Positions 9,015 to 18,132 of a stretch of DNA of 64,000 nt are shown here, one piece after another. Source of the stretch: JASSUD01 sp031963225. GTDB taxonomy: Bacteria; Pseudomonadota; Gammaproteobacteria; Burkholderiales; Burkholderiaceae. The position numbers and the translations under genes were made by a program. The stretch covers positions 1-64,000 of the forward strand of contig JASSUD010000002.1 of assembly GCA_031963225.1 (NCBI GenBank), read 5' to 3'. The notes under the pieces are model-generated. The model searched no databases, had not been told where the DNA came from, and was given only the letters and a program-made list of their open reading frames with translations. Positions within the stretch are counted from its first letter, which is position 1. Every line of letters begins with the position of its first letter.

Positions 9015-11591
9015 CTATTGCTCCACCTTCTCTATACGTATCTCACCAAAGAAATCTCCTAGGCGCGCTGAAGCCGGGGTCGCGCTTGATAAACGTATCA
9101 CCGTGTCGGGCAACGTGGCATCACACACAGCAGATACGACAGCGGAATACTCCCCTTGATACACGCGGATTTTATCACCGGATACCAAATCTAACTGCTT
9201 AAACAACGCGGCAGGTAATCGCGCGTTATGCGCTTGTTTAGCGGCTTGCGTACGATGTAAAGAATACGCTCTTCGCACTAAAGGATCAGCATGGTAAATA
9301 GGCACATCAGCGAAGCGCTCTAATGAAGGAGCGGAAGTAGGCGCAGCAGCCCAAAAAGTGCTTCCTTCCCCAACGGCACCCTTAGAAACCTTAGGAGCCT
9401 CGGTGATATTGGAGGACGATAAAAATGAGAAAGCGCTTGATAGCGTTTTATTTTCAAGACTCTGTACGCTTGCTGCATGCGCTGCATTCGATAAAAGCGC
9501 TGAAAAATCAGAATCCTCACAACCCATAGCCTTAAGCGCCGCCGCGCGTACCTCTTCTACGCTGTCATAAGTAAAACCGGGTAAATCCAATAAGTTAGCA
9601 AGTGCTCGCAATACCTTCCAACCCGGACGCGCTTCGCCCAGCGGCCTAACTACCCCATTAAATCTTTGAAGGATCCCTTGCGCATTGACAAAAGAACCTC
9701 CGGTTTCTGTAAATGGGGTAATGGGCAATAATGCATCCGCATAATCATTATCGCTTTCTATGGACGATGAAAAGGCAGAAAGGCTCACTACCACCTCTGC
9801 GTCATTTAATGTAGCAAGCGCTTGCGCAGGGTGTGCGACATCGTATTGGGGCTCTACATTAAAGAGCAACCAAGCAGGGTGAGGCGTTTGAAATAGTGGC
9901 GTACGAGCACTATCCGTGCCTGTCTGCTGCGCTTTATCCGCCTGGACATTAGGCATCACACGTAATGCATGCGCACCTACGGTATTGGCTGCCTCAGGAA
10001 GAAACCCAAGCGTTGCACCACATTGCTGTGCAATCCATTGCGCAGCAGCATGAATCAGATGGAAATCTGGGTGCGAAACCGCCGCATTACCTAGCCAAAT
10101 CACATGACGAGCAGTATGAGTAGATTCATCAGAAGCATCTGAGTCACCCTCTGTGCCCAAGAGTGTTTGAGCTAATGCATGGGAGGCAGGCGAAGAGGCC
10201 AATTGTGAAAACGCGGCGGGTACGGTTACTTTTTTAAGTTCTGCCACTGCACAAGCTAGGCTACCTAACTCTTTTAACCAAGCCGAAGGCGCCGCAACTA
10301 TGCGGTGCGCGGTAGTAATGCGTGCATCTTCATCCACCGCATTGAGGAAATACACCTGCGCTCCGCTTTTCGCAGCTTGACGCAGACGAGCAGCCAATAA
10401 AGGATGATCATGGTGCAATAAAGAACCGATAACCAGCGCTGCGCGTACGTTATCCACTTCTGCAATGGGCATACCTAACCAAGGCACGCCAGGCAAATCG
10501 GCTGACTGAGCAGATTGTCTTAAACAAAAATCAATATGGGGCGTACCTATATGGTCTGCTATACGCTTTAGAAGATAGAGCTCCTCGAGCGTACTGTGCG
10601 GACTGGCTGCAATAGCCAATGCCTCGGGACCTTTTTGTTCAATGGCGGTTTTTAAAGCTTGAACTGTGTACTGCAACGCAGTAGGCCAATCAAATGTTTG
10701 CCAACGGCTAGCATCTTCAGCATCCTCCTGCGCTAACGCGGCGGGTGCTTTTTTTAATAAAGGTTGTGTTAGGCGCTCTTCGCTATTGAGTGCCTCGTAG
10801 GAAAAACGGTCTTTATCCGATAACCAGCACGCATTGAGCGCTTCATTTTCCTTAGGCAATACCCGCATTACTTTTTGTTGAGCGGTTTGTATTAGCAGAT
10901 TAGAACCTAGGCTATCGTGCGGGCTAATCGAGTTATACCGACCTAATTCCCAATTACGCGCTTTATACCGAAATGGCTTAGAAGTCAGCGCACCAACGGG
11001 GCATAAATCGATCATATTGCCCGAGAGCTCTGAATCCACAGATTGGCTGACAAAAGTGGCAATCTCAGCATGCTCGCCACGACCTACCATGCCCAATTCC
11101 ATAACCCCTGCGATTTCCTGCCCAAAGCGCACGCAACGTGTGCAGTGAATGCATCGAGTCATCTCTTGCATAGAGATAAGCGGACCTGCTTGCTTTTGGA
11201 AAACTACGCGTTTTTCTTCGGTATAGCGTGAATTGGAGGCACCATAACCCACCGCTAGATCCTGTAGCTGGCATTCCCCTGCTTGATCGCATATGGGGCA
11301 ATCCAAAGGATGGTTGATCAGCAAAAACTCCATGACCGAGCGCTGTGCATTCACTGCTTTTGTGGATTGCGTATGCACCACCATCCCGGCAGCTACAGGC
11401 GTTGCGCACGCTGGCATGGCTTTAGGCATCTTCTCCACTTCAACCAGGCACATCCGGCAATTTGCAGCAATGGACAATTTCTTGTGATAGCAAAAATGCG
11501 GCACATAGCAGCCCACCTTCTTAGCGGCTTGGATCACCATGCTGCCTTCAGGGACTTCGACCTTATTGCCGTCTATTTCAAGCTCAATCAT
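9015..11591 (-). CDS. nuoG: NADH-quinone oxidoreductase subunit G
   Basis: NuoG is the large peripheral-arm subunit with a 2Fe-2S and several 4Fe-4S clusters (N1b, N4, N5). The N-terminal ferredoxin fold is seen in CYVPHFCYHKKLSIAANCRM, then DCPICDQAGECQLQD, HCTRCVRFGQEIAG and LCPVGALTSKPFRYKARNWE; a molybdopterin oxidoreductase-like domain follows. At 858 residues it is longer than the roughly 780 I remember for relatives. The extra length appears to lie in low-complexity Ala/Ser-rich stretches of the C-terminal half (around residues 470-500 and 720-780). The start is ATG at 11591. Confidence 0.95.
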   Translation of the reverse strand: MIELEIDGNKVEVPEGSMVIQAAKKVGCYVPHFCYHKKLSIAANCRMCLVEVEKMPKAMPACATPVAAGMVVHTQSTKAVNAQRSVMEFLLINHPLDCPICDQAGECQLQDLAVGYGASNSRYTEEKRVVFQKQAGPLISMQEMTRCIHCTRCVRFGQEIAGVMELGMVGRGEHAEIATFVSQSVDSELSGNMIDLCPVGALTSKPFRYKARNWELGRYNSISPHDSLGSNLLIQTAQQKVMRVLPKENEALNACWLSDKDRFSYEALNSEERLTQPLLKKAPAALAQEDAEDASRWQTFDWPTALQYTVQALKTAIEQKGPEALAIAASPHSTLEELYLLKRIADHIGTPHIDFCLRQSAQSADLPGVPWLGMPIAEVDNVRAALVIGSLLHHDHPLLAARLRQAAKSGAQVYFLNAVDEDARITTAHRIVAAPSAWLKELGSLACAVAELKKVTVPAAFSQLASSPASHALAQTLLGTEGDSDASDESTHTARHVIWLGNAAVSHPDFHLIHAAAQWIAQQCGATLGFLPEAANTVGAHALRVMPNVQADKAQQTGTDSARTPLFQTPHPAWLLFNVEPQYDVAHPAQALATLNDAEVVVSLSAFSSSIESDNDYADALLPITPFTETGGSFVNAQGILQRFNGVVRPLGEARPGWKVLRALANLLDLPGFTYDSVEEVRAAALKAMGCEDSDFSALLSNAAHAASVQSLENKTLSSAFSFLSSSNITEAPKVSKGAVGEGSTFWAAAPTSAPSLERFADVPIYHADPLVRRAYSLHRTQAAKQAHNARLPAALFKQLDLVSGDKIRVYQGEYSAVVSAVCDATLPDTVIRLSSATPASARLGDFFGEIRIEKVEQ

Positions 11592-11654
11592 CAGGAAAAC
11601 CTAATTGAAAAAATATTGTATGGTTTGGGGTATCACCCCAATCTACGATTGGAT

Positions 11655-11703
11655 TAGGGCACGACCTCAAATATGAACCCTTTGGGGCAATTGAGGGCAC
11701 GCC
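11655..11703. repeat. Family C fragment, nuoG-nuoF gap
   Basis: GGGCACGACCTCAA and TTGAGGGCACGCC form inverted ends around TATGAACCCTTTGGGGC, which is the reverse complement of one arm of the 412-553 element. It ends exactly at the nuoF stop codon (TAA followed by GGCGTG on the minus strand). It is probably an internally deleted derivative. Confidence 0.55.
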
Positions 11704-13008
11704 TTACGACCATGCTGCAGTAACTGGCACGGGGCAACATTTATGCTCAATATGGTGCACAAATTCATCCCGATAATGCCGGAGCATGCCCTGAACAGGC
11801 ATTGCTGCAGCATCGCCTAATGCGCAAATAGTACGGCCCATGATATTTCCAGCGACTGAATCAAGAAGATCCAAATCTTCAGGGCGACCTTGACCTTCTT
11901 CAATGCGCTTCACAATACGATACAGCCACCCCGTGCCTTCTCGGCAGGGTGTGCACTGACCACACGATTCTTCGTAGTAAAAATACGATAAGCGCAGTAG
12001 AGAGCGGACCATGCAGCGGGATTCATCCATCACGATGACCGCACCTGAACCCAACATCGACCCTGCTTTAGCAATAGAGTCGTAGTCCATATCGGTATCT
12101 AGCATGACACTACCAGGCACGACAGGCGCAGAAGAACCACCAGGAATAACGGCCTTGAGCTTCGCACCATTACGCATTCCACCTGCTAGTTCCAGCAGTT
12201 TTGAAAAAGGAGTGCCTAGTGGAATTTCATAGTTACCTGGCAGATTTACATCTCCAGATATAGAGAAAATTTTGGTGCCACCATTATTAGGTTTGCCTAA
12301 GGCAGCATACTGCTCGGGACCTACTGATAGCAGAAAAGGAACGGCTGCAAATGTCTCGGTATTATTAATGGTGGTGGGTCGACCAAATAAGCCATAGCTT
12401 GCAGGAAAAGGAGGCTTAAACCGAGGCTGCCCTTTCTTTCCTTCAATCGACTCCAATAACGCAGTTTCTTCACCACAGATATAAGCGCCATATCCATGGT
12501 GTGCATACAATTCAAAAGAAAATGAAGAACCACAAATAGCTGCGCCTATAAATCCAGCTGCTCGCGCTTCTTCAAGGGCTTCTTCGAAGCGCTCATATTC
12601 TTGCCAAATTTCGCCGTGGATATAGTTATAGCCTACTGTGACGCCGGTAGCATAGGCAGCAATGGCCATGCCTTCAATCAAAGCATGCGGGTTATAACGT
12701 AAAATATCGCGGTCTTTAAAGGTTCCTGGCTCGCCCTCATCGGAGTTGCACACCAAATATTTCTGGCCTGAAAATTGGCGTGGCATAAAACTCCACTTCA
12801 ACCCCGTTGGAAAACCTGCCCCACCACGTCCGCGCAATCCAGATGTTTTTACAGCCTGAATAATCTCATCTGCAGGGATATTGTTTAATACGATACGCTT
12901 TAGTTGCTCATAGCCCCCACGCGCTACATACTCTTTCAAACGCCAATTCTTTCCGTCGAGCTGATTCAAAATCAGCGGCTGGATATGACGTCCATGCAAG
13001 CAAGTCAT
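11704..13008 (-). CDS. nuoF: NADH-quinone oxidoreductase subunit F (NADH, FMN, 4Fe-4S)
   Basis: NuoF oxidises NADH and passes electrons through FMN to cluster N3. The protein has 434 residues. The glycine-rich nucleotide/FMN site GLRGRGGAGFPTGLKWSF appears near residue 60, the second site YICGEETALLESIEG near residue 180, and the cluster ligands in SCGQCTPCREG with the distant TICALGD cysteine. The start ATG overlaps the nuoE stop by 4 bp, indicating translational coupling. Confidence 0.97.
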   Translation of the reverse strand: MTCLHGRHIQPLILNQLDGKNWRLKEYVARGGYEQLKRIVLNNIPADEIIQAVKTSGLRGRGGAGFPTGLKWSFMPRQFSGQKYLVCNSDEGEPGTFKDRDILRYNPHALIEGMAIAAYATGVTVGYNYIHGEIWQEYERFEEALEEARAAGFIGAAICGSSFSFELYAHHGYGAYICGEETALLESIEGKKGQPRFKPPFPASYGLFGRPTTINNTETFAAVPFLLSVGPEQYAALGKPNNGGTKIFSISGDVNLPGNYEIPLGTPFSKLLELAGGMRNGAKLKAVIPGGSSAPVVPGSVMLDTDMDYDSIAKAGSMLGSGAVIVMDESRCMVRSLLRLSYFYYEESCGQCTPCREGTGWLYRIVKRIEEGQGRPEDLDLLDSVAGNIMGRTICALGDAAAMPVQGMLRHYRDEFVHHIEHKCCPVPVTAAWS

Positions 13009-13535
13009 GAGGCTACTCCTGGCTGTCTGTGCTTGAGCAAGGCTTCTTTTGCAGAAGCTTCAACGCGTAAATTTTCCAATAGTTGATCGATTTTTTCCCG
13101 GCTCATCCAGCTACACATTTGCGTATTATTGACCAACAATACGGGCGCATCCCCGCAGGCCCCCATACATTCACCTTCTTTGAGGGTGAATAGGCCATCG
13201 GAAGTCGTCTCGTTAAAACCAATACCTAATTTTTTCTGTACATAGCCAGCTGCTGCATCTCCACCTGAGAGAGCACAGGGCAAATTTGTACAAATGGTAA
13301 TTTTGTATCGACCTACTGGCGCAGTCTGATACATCGTATAAAAAGTCGCCACTTCCCGCACAGCAATAGCGGGCATATGCAGGTATGTTGCCACCCATTG
13401 CATTGCTTCTGGCGACAGCCAACCTAATTCCTGCTGCACCAAAGCAAGCGCTGCCATTACTGCAGACGAACGACGCTCAGGCGGATATTTCGCTACCGCA
13501 TCGTCCAATTTCTTCAAAGCCTGTGCAGAAAGCAT
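13005..13535 (-). CDS. nuoE: NADH-quinone oxidoreductase subunit E (2Fe-2S)
   Basis: NuoE is the 24-kDa-type subunit with cluster N1a, partner of NuoF. The protein has 176 residues in a thioredoxin-like fold. The four ligands are visible in ICTNLPCALSGG and ECMGACGDAPVLLVN. The start is ATG at 13535 (MLSAQALKKLDDAV). It overlaps nuoF by 4 bp and follows nuoD by 86 bp. Confidence 0.96.
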   Translation of the reverse strand: MLSAQALKKLDDAVAKYPPERRSSAVMAALALVQQELGWLSPEAMQWVATYLHMPAIAVREVATFYTMYQTAPVGRYKITICTNLPCALSGGDAAAGYVQKKLGIGFNETTSDGLFTLKEGECMGACGDAPVLLVNNTQMCSWMSREKIDQLLENLRVEASAKEALLKHRQPGVAS

Positions 13536-13621
13536 GTCGCAAATAAAAAAAGAAGTTTTAAGCTACTTTCTTCCCCCTTCCCTGTACTTCAAACTGAAAA
13601 GGGAGAGAAAGCCCAATTAAA

Positions 13622-14881
13622 TCACCGGTCTATTTCACCGAAAACAATATCTTGCGTTCCAATAATGGTCACTGCATCTGCAATCATATGGCCTGTAGCC
13701 ATTTCATTGAGTGCAGATAAATGCGCAAATCCAGGTGCACGAATTTTTAAGCGATACGGCTTATTCGCTCCATCCGACACCAAATAAATACCGAACTCCC
13801 CTTTGGGATGCTCAATGGCCGCATAGGCCTCCCCCTCGGGAACATGCATACCTTCCGTAAAGAGCTTGAAATGATGGATAAGCTCTTCCATATTGGTTTT
13901 CATATCTACCCGTTTGGGCGGCGCAATTTTATGATCTTTGATAATGACAGGACCGGGATTAGCGCGCAGCCATGTAATGCACTGCTGAATAATTCGATTG
14001 GATTGCCGCATTTCTGCAATACGCACCAAATAGCGGTCGTAACAGTCGCCATGCACACCCACAGGGATATCGAAATCAAGCTGGTCATATACTGCATAGG
14101 GCTGCTTTTTACGAAGATCCCACTCAATTCCAGATCCTCGAAGCATGGGGCCTGTCATTCCAAGCTGCAAAGCACGCTCAGGTGTAACCACGCCGATTCC
14201 AACCAAACGCTGTTTCCAAATTCGATTATCGGTCAATAATGACTCGTATTCATCGACGCAGCCTGGAAAACGCTTGGTGAAATCTTCAATGAAATCCAGC
14301 ACAGATCCTTGACGAGCGGCATTCATCTCATCTAGCGCAGCCTGGCTACGGGAGCCTGCCTTTGAAGCCTTATATTGCGGCATCGTGTCGGGTAAATCAC
14401 GATAGACACCACCTGGACGGTAATAGGCAGCATGCATACGAGCGCCAGAGACAGCCTCATACACATCCATCAAATCTTCACGCTCGCGAAAAGCATAAAG
14501 AAAAACTGCCATCGCACCAACGTCCAATGCATGCGAGCCTAGCCACATTAAATGATTAAGAACGCGGGTAATTTCATCAAACATGACGCGGATGTATTTC
14601 GCACGTATAGGGATATCCACACCTAATAAGCGCTCAATCGCCATGACATAAGCGTGCTCATTGGCCATCATCGACACATAATCGAGTCGGTCCATATAGG
14701 GGACTGACTGCAAATAGGTTTTCGTTTCGACCAGTTTTTCCGTCGCTCTGTGCAGCAAGCCGATATGAGGATCCGCACGCTGTATCACTTCACCATCCAG
14801 CTCTAATACCAAGCGCAATACACCATGCGCGGCAGGGTGCTGGGGACCAAAATTAAGCGTGTAGTTACGAAGCTCTGCCAC
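13622..14881 (-). CDS. nuoD: NADH-quinone oxidoreductase subunit D
   Basis: NuoD is the 49-kDa-type subunit that shapes the quinone site against NuoB. The protein has 419 residues. The N-terminal GPQHPAAHGVLRLVLELDGE, the RPGGVYRDLP segment and the C-terminal GTQDIVFGEIDR are the family signatures. The start is a GTG at 14881, only 2 bp after the nuoC stop, with AAGG upstream. It is a separate gene, not the NuoCD fusion found in Escherichia coli. Confidence 0.97.
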   Translation of the reverse strand: MAELRNYTLNFGPQHPAAHGVLRLVLELDGEVIQRADPHIGLLHRATEKLVETKTYLQSVPYMDRLDYVSMMANEHAYVMAIERLLGVDIPIRAKYIRVMFDEITRVLNHLMWLGSHALDVGAMAVFLYAFREREDLMDVYEAVSGARMHAAYYRPGGVYRDLPDTMPQYKASKAGSRSQAALDEMNAARQGSVLDFIEDFTKRFPGCVDEYESLLTDNRIWKQRLVGIGVVTPERALQLGMTGPMLRGSGIEWDLRKKQPYAVYDQLDFDIPVGVHGDCYDRYLVRIAEMRQSNRIIQQCITWLRANPGPVIIKDHKIAPPKRVDMKTNMEELIHHFKLFTEGMHVPEGEAYAAIEHPKGEFGIYLVSDGANKPYRLKIRAPGFAHLSALNEMATGHMIADAVTIIGTQDIVFGEIDR

Positions 14882-14883
14882 TT

Positions 14884-15543
14884 TTAAAAGCCTTTTATTT
14901 GCTTGTTTACTACCGAAATGCCTGCTCCATACCGATCTTCACGAATCACTCGCGGAGTTTGCTCACGCGGCTCAATAGTGACTGGTTGGTAGACCACACG
15001 CTTTTGATCAGCGTCATAGCGCATTTCCACATATCCTGAAACGGGAAAATCTTTCCTAAAAGGATGCCCAACAAATCCGTAGTCCGTGAGAATACGGCGC
15101 AGATCAGGATGACCGTCAAAAACCAGGCCGAACAAATCGAAAGCTTCACGCTCATACCAATTTGCGCTATTCCAGATATCTACGACAGAAGGCAGCACAG
15201 GGAGTTTTGCTGCCGGAGCAAAAACTTTTAAGCGCAAGCGGTGATTGTGCGTGACGGATAGAAGTTGAAGGACCACCGCAAAACGGCCTTCCTCAGAATC
15301 TGTCTCTGCCAATCCAAGCGCGACAGGGCCTGCTTGCCCGTACGTTAAATAATCAATACCGCACAAATCGATTAACTGCTCGAAATGCAAATCTCGATCA
15401 TCTCGCAAGCATCTCGCTACACTTAAATAGTGCTCCGCAAGCACTACCAGGTTTATTTCTCCAAACGCTACATACATTGCCTGTAGACGAGAGCCCAGCG
15501 CAGCTGTTAAGCGAGTTTGCAATGTTTGAAGCGTAGACATCAT
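14884..15543 (-). CDS. nuoC: NADH-quinone oxidoreductase subunit C
   Basis: NuoC is the 30-kDa-type structural subunit of the peripheral arm. The protein has 219 residues. The signature NWYEREAFDLFGLVFDGHPD near residue 130, followed by LRRILTDYGFVGHPFRKDFP, identifies it. There are two adjacent ATG codons at the start (15543 and 15540) and either may be used. Nearly touching nuoD (2 bp), it lies 96 bp behind nuoB. Confidence 0.96.
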   Translation of the reverse strand: MMSTLQTLQTRLTAALGSRLQAMYVAFGEINLVVLAEHYLSVARCLRDDRDLHFEQLIDLCGIDYLTYGQAGPVALGLAETDSEEGRFAVVLQLLSVTHNHRLRLKVFAPAAKLPVLPSVVDIWNSANWYEREAFDLFGLVFDGHPDLRRILTDYGFVGHPFRKDFPVSGYVEMRYDADQKRVVYQPVTIEPREQTPRVIREDRYGAGISVVNKQIKGF

Positions 15544-15639
15544 GGCTAACAGAAAAAGGCAATAATGGAAGTGATGGGCCGCGTTTTTGGGTTCGTACCT
15601 CCCCCAAGCACAGGTTCTTAGGCAAATCTCTATAAAGAT

Positions 15640-16116
15640 TTAACGTGCAATCGTGTTGGTACGTTTAATTTTGGCTTGCAATTGAATGATCCCATACATC
15701 AGTGCTTCAGCCGTTGGCGGGCACCCAGGCACATAGATATCGACAGGGACAATACGGTCACATCCGCGCACCACGGAGTAAGAATAATGGTAATACCCTC
15801 CACCATTTGCGCACGACCCCATCGAAATAACCCACCGCGGCTCCGCCATTTGGTCATACACCTGACGCAGCGCGCCCGCCATTTTATTGCACAGCGTACC
15901 AGCAACAATCATCACATCAGCTTGACGAGGGCTAGGGCGAAACACCACACCAAAACGATCAAGGTCATACCGTGCAGCACCCGCATGCATCATCTCAACG
16001 GCGCAGCATGCAAGTCCAAATGTCATAGGCCACAGTGAACCCGTTCGAGTCCAGTTGATTAGCTTATCTGCTGTGGTGGTAATAAAACCTTCCTTAAACA
16101 CACCTTCGATACTCAT
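15640..16116 (-). CDS. nuoB: NADH-quinone oxidoreductase subunit B (4Fe-4S N2)
   Basis: NuoB carries cluster N2, the direct electron donor to quinone. With ATG at 16116 it has 158 residues, the family length, and CAGGAA lies 8 nt upstream. The frame stays open 42 codons further, but that stretch overlaps the end of nuoA and is rejected. N2 ligands are visible in FGLACCAVEMM, SMGSCANGGG and VPGCPPTAEAL. Confidence 0.97.
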   Translation of the reverse strand: MSIEGVFKEGFITTTADKLINWTRTGSLWPMTFGLACCAVEMMHAGAARYDLDRFGVVFRPSPRQADVMIVAGTLCNKMAGALRQVYDQMAEPRWVISMGSCANGGGYYHYSYSVVRGCDRIVPVDIYVPGCPPTAEALMYGIIQLQAKIKRTNTIAR

Positions 16117-16201
16117 TATTTTTCCTGCGTATGGGCACCCCCGGAATGGCGCACTGGGCGTAGATTCCGAGTAGTAATCAGTTTGGAATAGTAAGGGGAT
16201 T

Positions 16202-16561
16202 TCACTCCCAATCCAGCCCGCCCCGTCTCCAAATGTAAGCAAACCCTAACAAAAATTCGACTAAAAACAACATCATTGCACTAAAACCTGGCCACCCAAT
16301 ATCTTTTAAGGCCACGCCCCATGGAAACAGAAAAGCCGTTTCCAGATCAAAAATGATAAATAAGATAGCTACTAGGTAATAGCGCACATCAAACTTCATC
16401 CGCGCATCTTCAAAGGCGTCAAAGCCACATTCGTAAGGCGCATTTTTTGCGCTATCAGGCTTGTTAGGTCCTAGGATTTTGCCAAGAAGCATCAAACCTA
16501 GGGCTACTCCAATACCTATTAATAAGAACAGCAATACCGGAAAATAGGCAGCAAGGTTCAC
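16202..16561 (-). CDS. nuoA: NADH-quinone oxidoreductase subunit A
   Basis: NuoA is a three-helix membrane subunit at the junction of the two arms. The conserved loop KNAPYECGFDAFEDARMKFD, then VRYYLVAILFIIFDLETAFL and FLLGFAYIWRRGGLDWE, identify it. The start is GTG: the codon at 16561 gives 119 residues, the usual length, with AGAGAG about 7 nt upstream; another GTG two codons earlier is possible. It is the first gene of the operon. Confidence 0.95.
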   Translation of the reverse strand: MNLAAYFPVLLFLLIGIGVALGLMLLGKILGPNKPDSAKNAPYECGFDAFEDARMKFDVRYYLVAILFIIFDLETAFLFPWGVALKDIGWPGFSAMMLFLVEFLLGFAYIWRRGGLDWE

Positions 16562-16612
16562 AGTCACTCTCTAGCGCCTGCCGTGCAGGATAGTAGGTTA
16601 TTCAAAATTAGG

Positions 16613-16618
16613 ATTATA
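16613..16618 (-). promoter_or_regulatory. Putative -10 box of the nuo operon
   Basis: On the minus strand the sequence TTTTGCGTATAATCC places a perfect TATAAT about 52 nt upstream of the nuoA start. No good -35 hexamer lies 17 nt further up (TAAAAA-like), so the strength is uncertain. It lies in the 226-bp divergent gap between nuoA and aroQ. Confidence 0.45.
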
Positions 16619-16787
16619 CGCAAAATCAATCTATATTTTTAGTGTCCAACACCTAAAATCATAGCGAGAGGATGCTTGCGCAAGAAAAAAAGGTTCGAAC
16701 CCTGCATTCAGATTCTTATATTCGCTAAAACTAGACAACTCCCCTCTTTTGACGGTAAAGTCCGCTCAATTTTTTTAAAGTTGGGAT

Positions 16788-17267
16788 ATGTCTTCTTGTT
16801 CATCTACCGGAAAACAGCTGAGAATCCTTGTTTTGCATGGCCCTAACCTGAATTTACTCGGGACTCGCGAACCACAGGTGTACGGATCTATGACGCTCGA
16901 AGCTATTAACGAGAAGCTCAAAACCCGTGCAGAAGATGCTGGCGCATTAGTCTGTTTTTTTCAAAGCAATAGCGAGGGAGCATTAATTGACCGCGTACAT
17001 GTAGCGCGAGAAGAAAATATGGATGTGATCATTGTGAACCCAGCGGGCTTCACACACACCAGTGTTGCGCTGCGTGATGCGTTTGCAGCGGTGGGTATCC
17101 CGTTTATTGAAGTCCATTTATCCAATATTCATCGCCGCGAACCTTTTCGGCACACTTCGTTTTTTTCAGACTTAGCCCACGGAGTAATTTGTGGTCTAGG
17201 GTGGCAAGCTTACTTGCTCGCATTGGACTTTGCGCTAGATTACTATGGCGCAGCACATAAAGTTTGA
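16788..17267 (+). CDS. aroQ: Type II 3-dehydroquinate dehydratase
   Basis: AroQ dehydrates 3-dehydroquinate to 3-dehydroshikimate in the shikimate pathway and forms a dodecamer. The 159-residue protein shows HGPNLNLLGTREPQVYG, the conserved SNSEGALIDRVH, NPAGFTHTSVALRDA and the catalytic-histidine segment EVHLSNIHRREPFRHTSF. The family is usually about 145-150 residues; the extra bases are at the N terminus (MSSCSSTGKQ). It heads the aroQ-accB-accC set, from which it is now separated by a family A repeat. Confidence 0.96.
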   Translation: MSSCSSTGKQLRILVLHGPNLNLLGTREPQVYGSMTLEAINEKLKTRAEDAGALVCFFQSNSEGALIDRVHVAREENMDVIIVNPAGFTHTSVALRDAFAAVGIPFIEVHLSNIHRREPFRHTSFFSDLAHGVICGLGWQAYLLALDFALDYYGAAHKV

Positions 17268-17326
17268 CACTATTTAAGTGGCTTTTTTGAAAGTCGCACT
17301 CATTTATTTATTGATATTGCGCAGGT

Positions 17327-17501
17327 ATTCAAAAAGACAGTGGTATGCGTGTTGGGGTTCTGTATTTGATTCAATTCATCACCCCAACCTACCGAGATGC
17401 ATATATAACGTGGTTCTATCAAACTCTATGAACACGGTAGGTTGGCGGTGACGAAGGAACCCCAACACGCATACCACTGTCTTTTTGAATACCTGCGTAA
17501 C
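17327..17501. repeat. Family A composite inverted repeat, aroQ-accB gap
   Basis: A full copy of about 175 bp. The left arm runs GCGCAGGTATTCAAAAAGAC to TGGTATGCGTGTTGGGGTTC; the right arm has GTAGGTTGGCGGTGACG and ends CTTTTTGAATACCTGCGTAAC. The spacer includes GAGATGCATATATAACGTGG and TTCTATCAAACTC, shared with the copy at 25.3 kb. The left arm carries a short insertion (TGTATTTGATTCAATTCA) not seen in other copies. Confidence 0.88.
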
Positions 17502-17550
17502 GTAACTTAATAAGACTAAATACAGCTCAATGAGCTTACAGGATGCATGA

Positions 17551-17994
17551 ATGGATCTGCGCAAACTTAAAACATTATTGGATCTCGTATCTGAATCCAA
17601 TATTTCAGAACTTGAAATGACTGAAGGGGACAGTAAGGTCAGGATTGTTAAAAATGCACCGCCCGTCTACATGCAGGCGCCTGCACCCGCCACCCACGCC
17701 GTGGTGGCACCGTCTCCTGCTTCTGATACCGTACCAGTGCCGTCCGTAACCACTACAGCCGGTCATCAAGTCACCTCTCCCATGGTCGGTACGTTCTACC
17801 GCTCTCCTTCCCCTACCGCTAATCCATTTGTGCAAATTGGCGATACCGTTAAAGTAGGGCAAACCTTATGCCTTATCGAAGCCATGAAACTGCTCAATGA
17901 AATTGAGTCTGATAAAGACGGTGTGGTAAAAGAAGTGTGCGTCGAGAATGGCCAAGCTGTAGAGTTCGGGCAGCCGCTATTTGTAATCGGCTAA
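17551..17994 (+). CDS. accB: Acetyl-CoA carboxylase biotin carboxyl carrier protein
   Basis: AccB carries biotin for acetyl-CoA carboxylase, shuttling CO2 from AccC to the carboxyltransferase. The 147-residue protein has an N-terminal dimerisation segment (MDLRKLKTLLDLVSES), a Pro/Ala-rich linker at about 35-70 and a C-terminal biotinyl domain with the target lysine in IEAMKLLNEIES. The start is ATG at 17551 with AGGA upstream. accC follows 138 bp later. Confidence 0.97.
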   Translation: MDLRKLKTLLDLVSESNISELEMTEGDSKVRIVKNAPPVYMQAPAPATHAVVAPSPASDTVPVPSVTTTAGHQVTSPMVGTFYRSPSPTANPFVQIGDTVKVGQTLCLIEAMKLLNEIESDKDGVVKEVCVENGQAVEFGQPLFVIG

Positions 17995-18132
17995 TATTTG
18001 CACTTATGCATGCGCCAAATTATTTTCCTTCTAGGCCTGTAAATTTCCTATATGGTGCGTTTTCTGTCAGGGGCTACTTTTTAAGCCTTTTTGCAGGTCT
18101 ACTGATTTTCTCTTTTGCTCCTTCTTCAGCGT

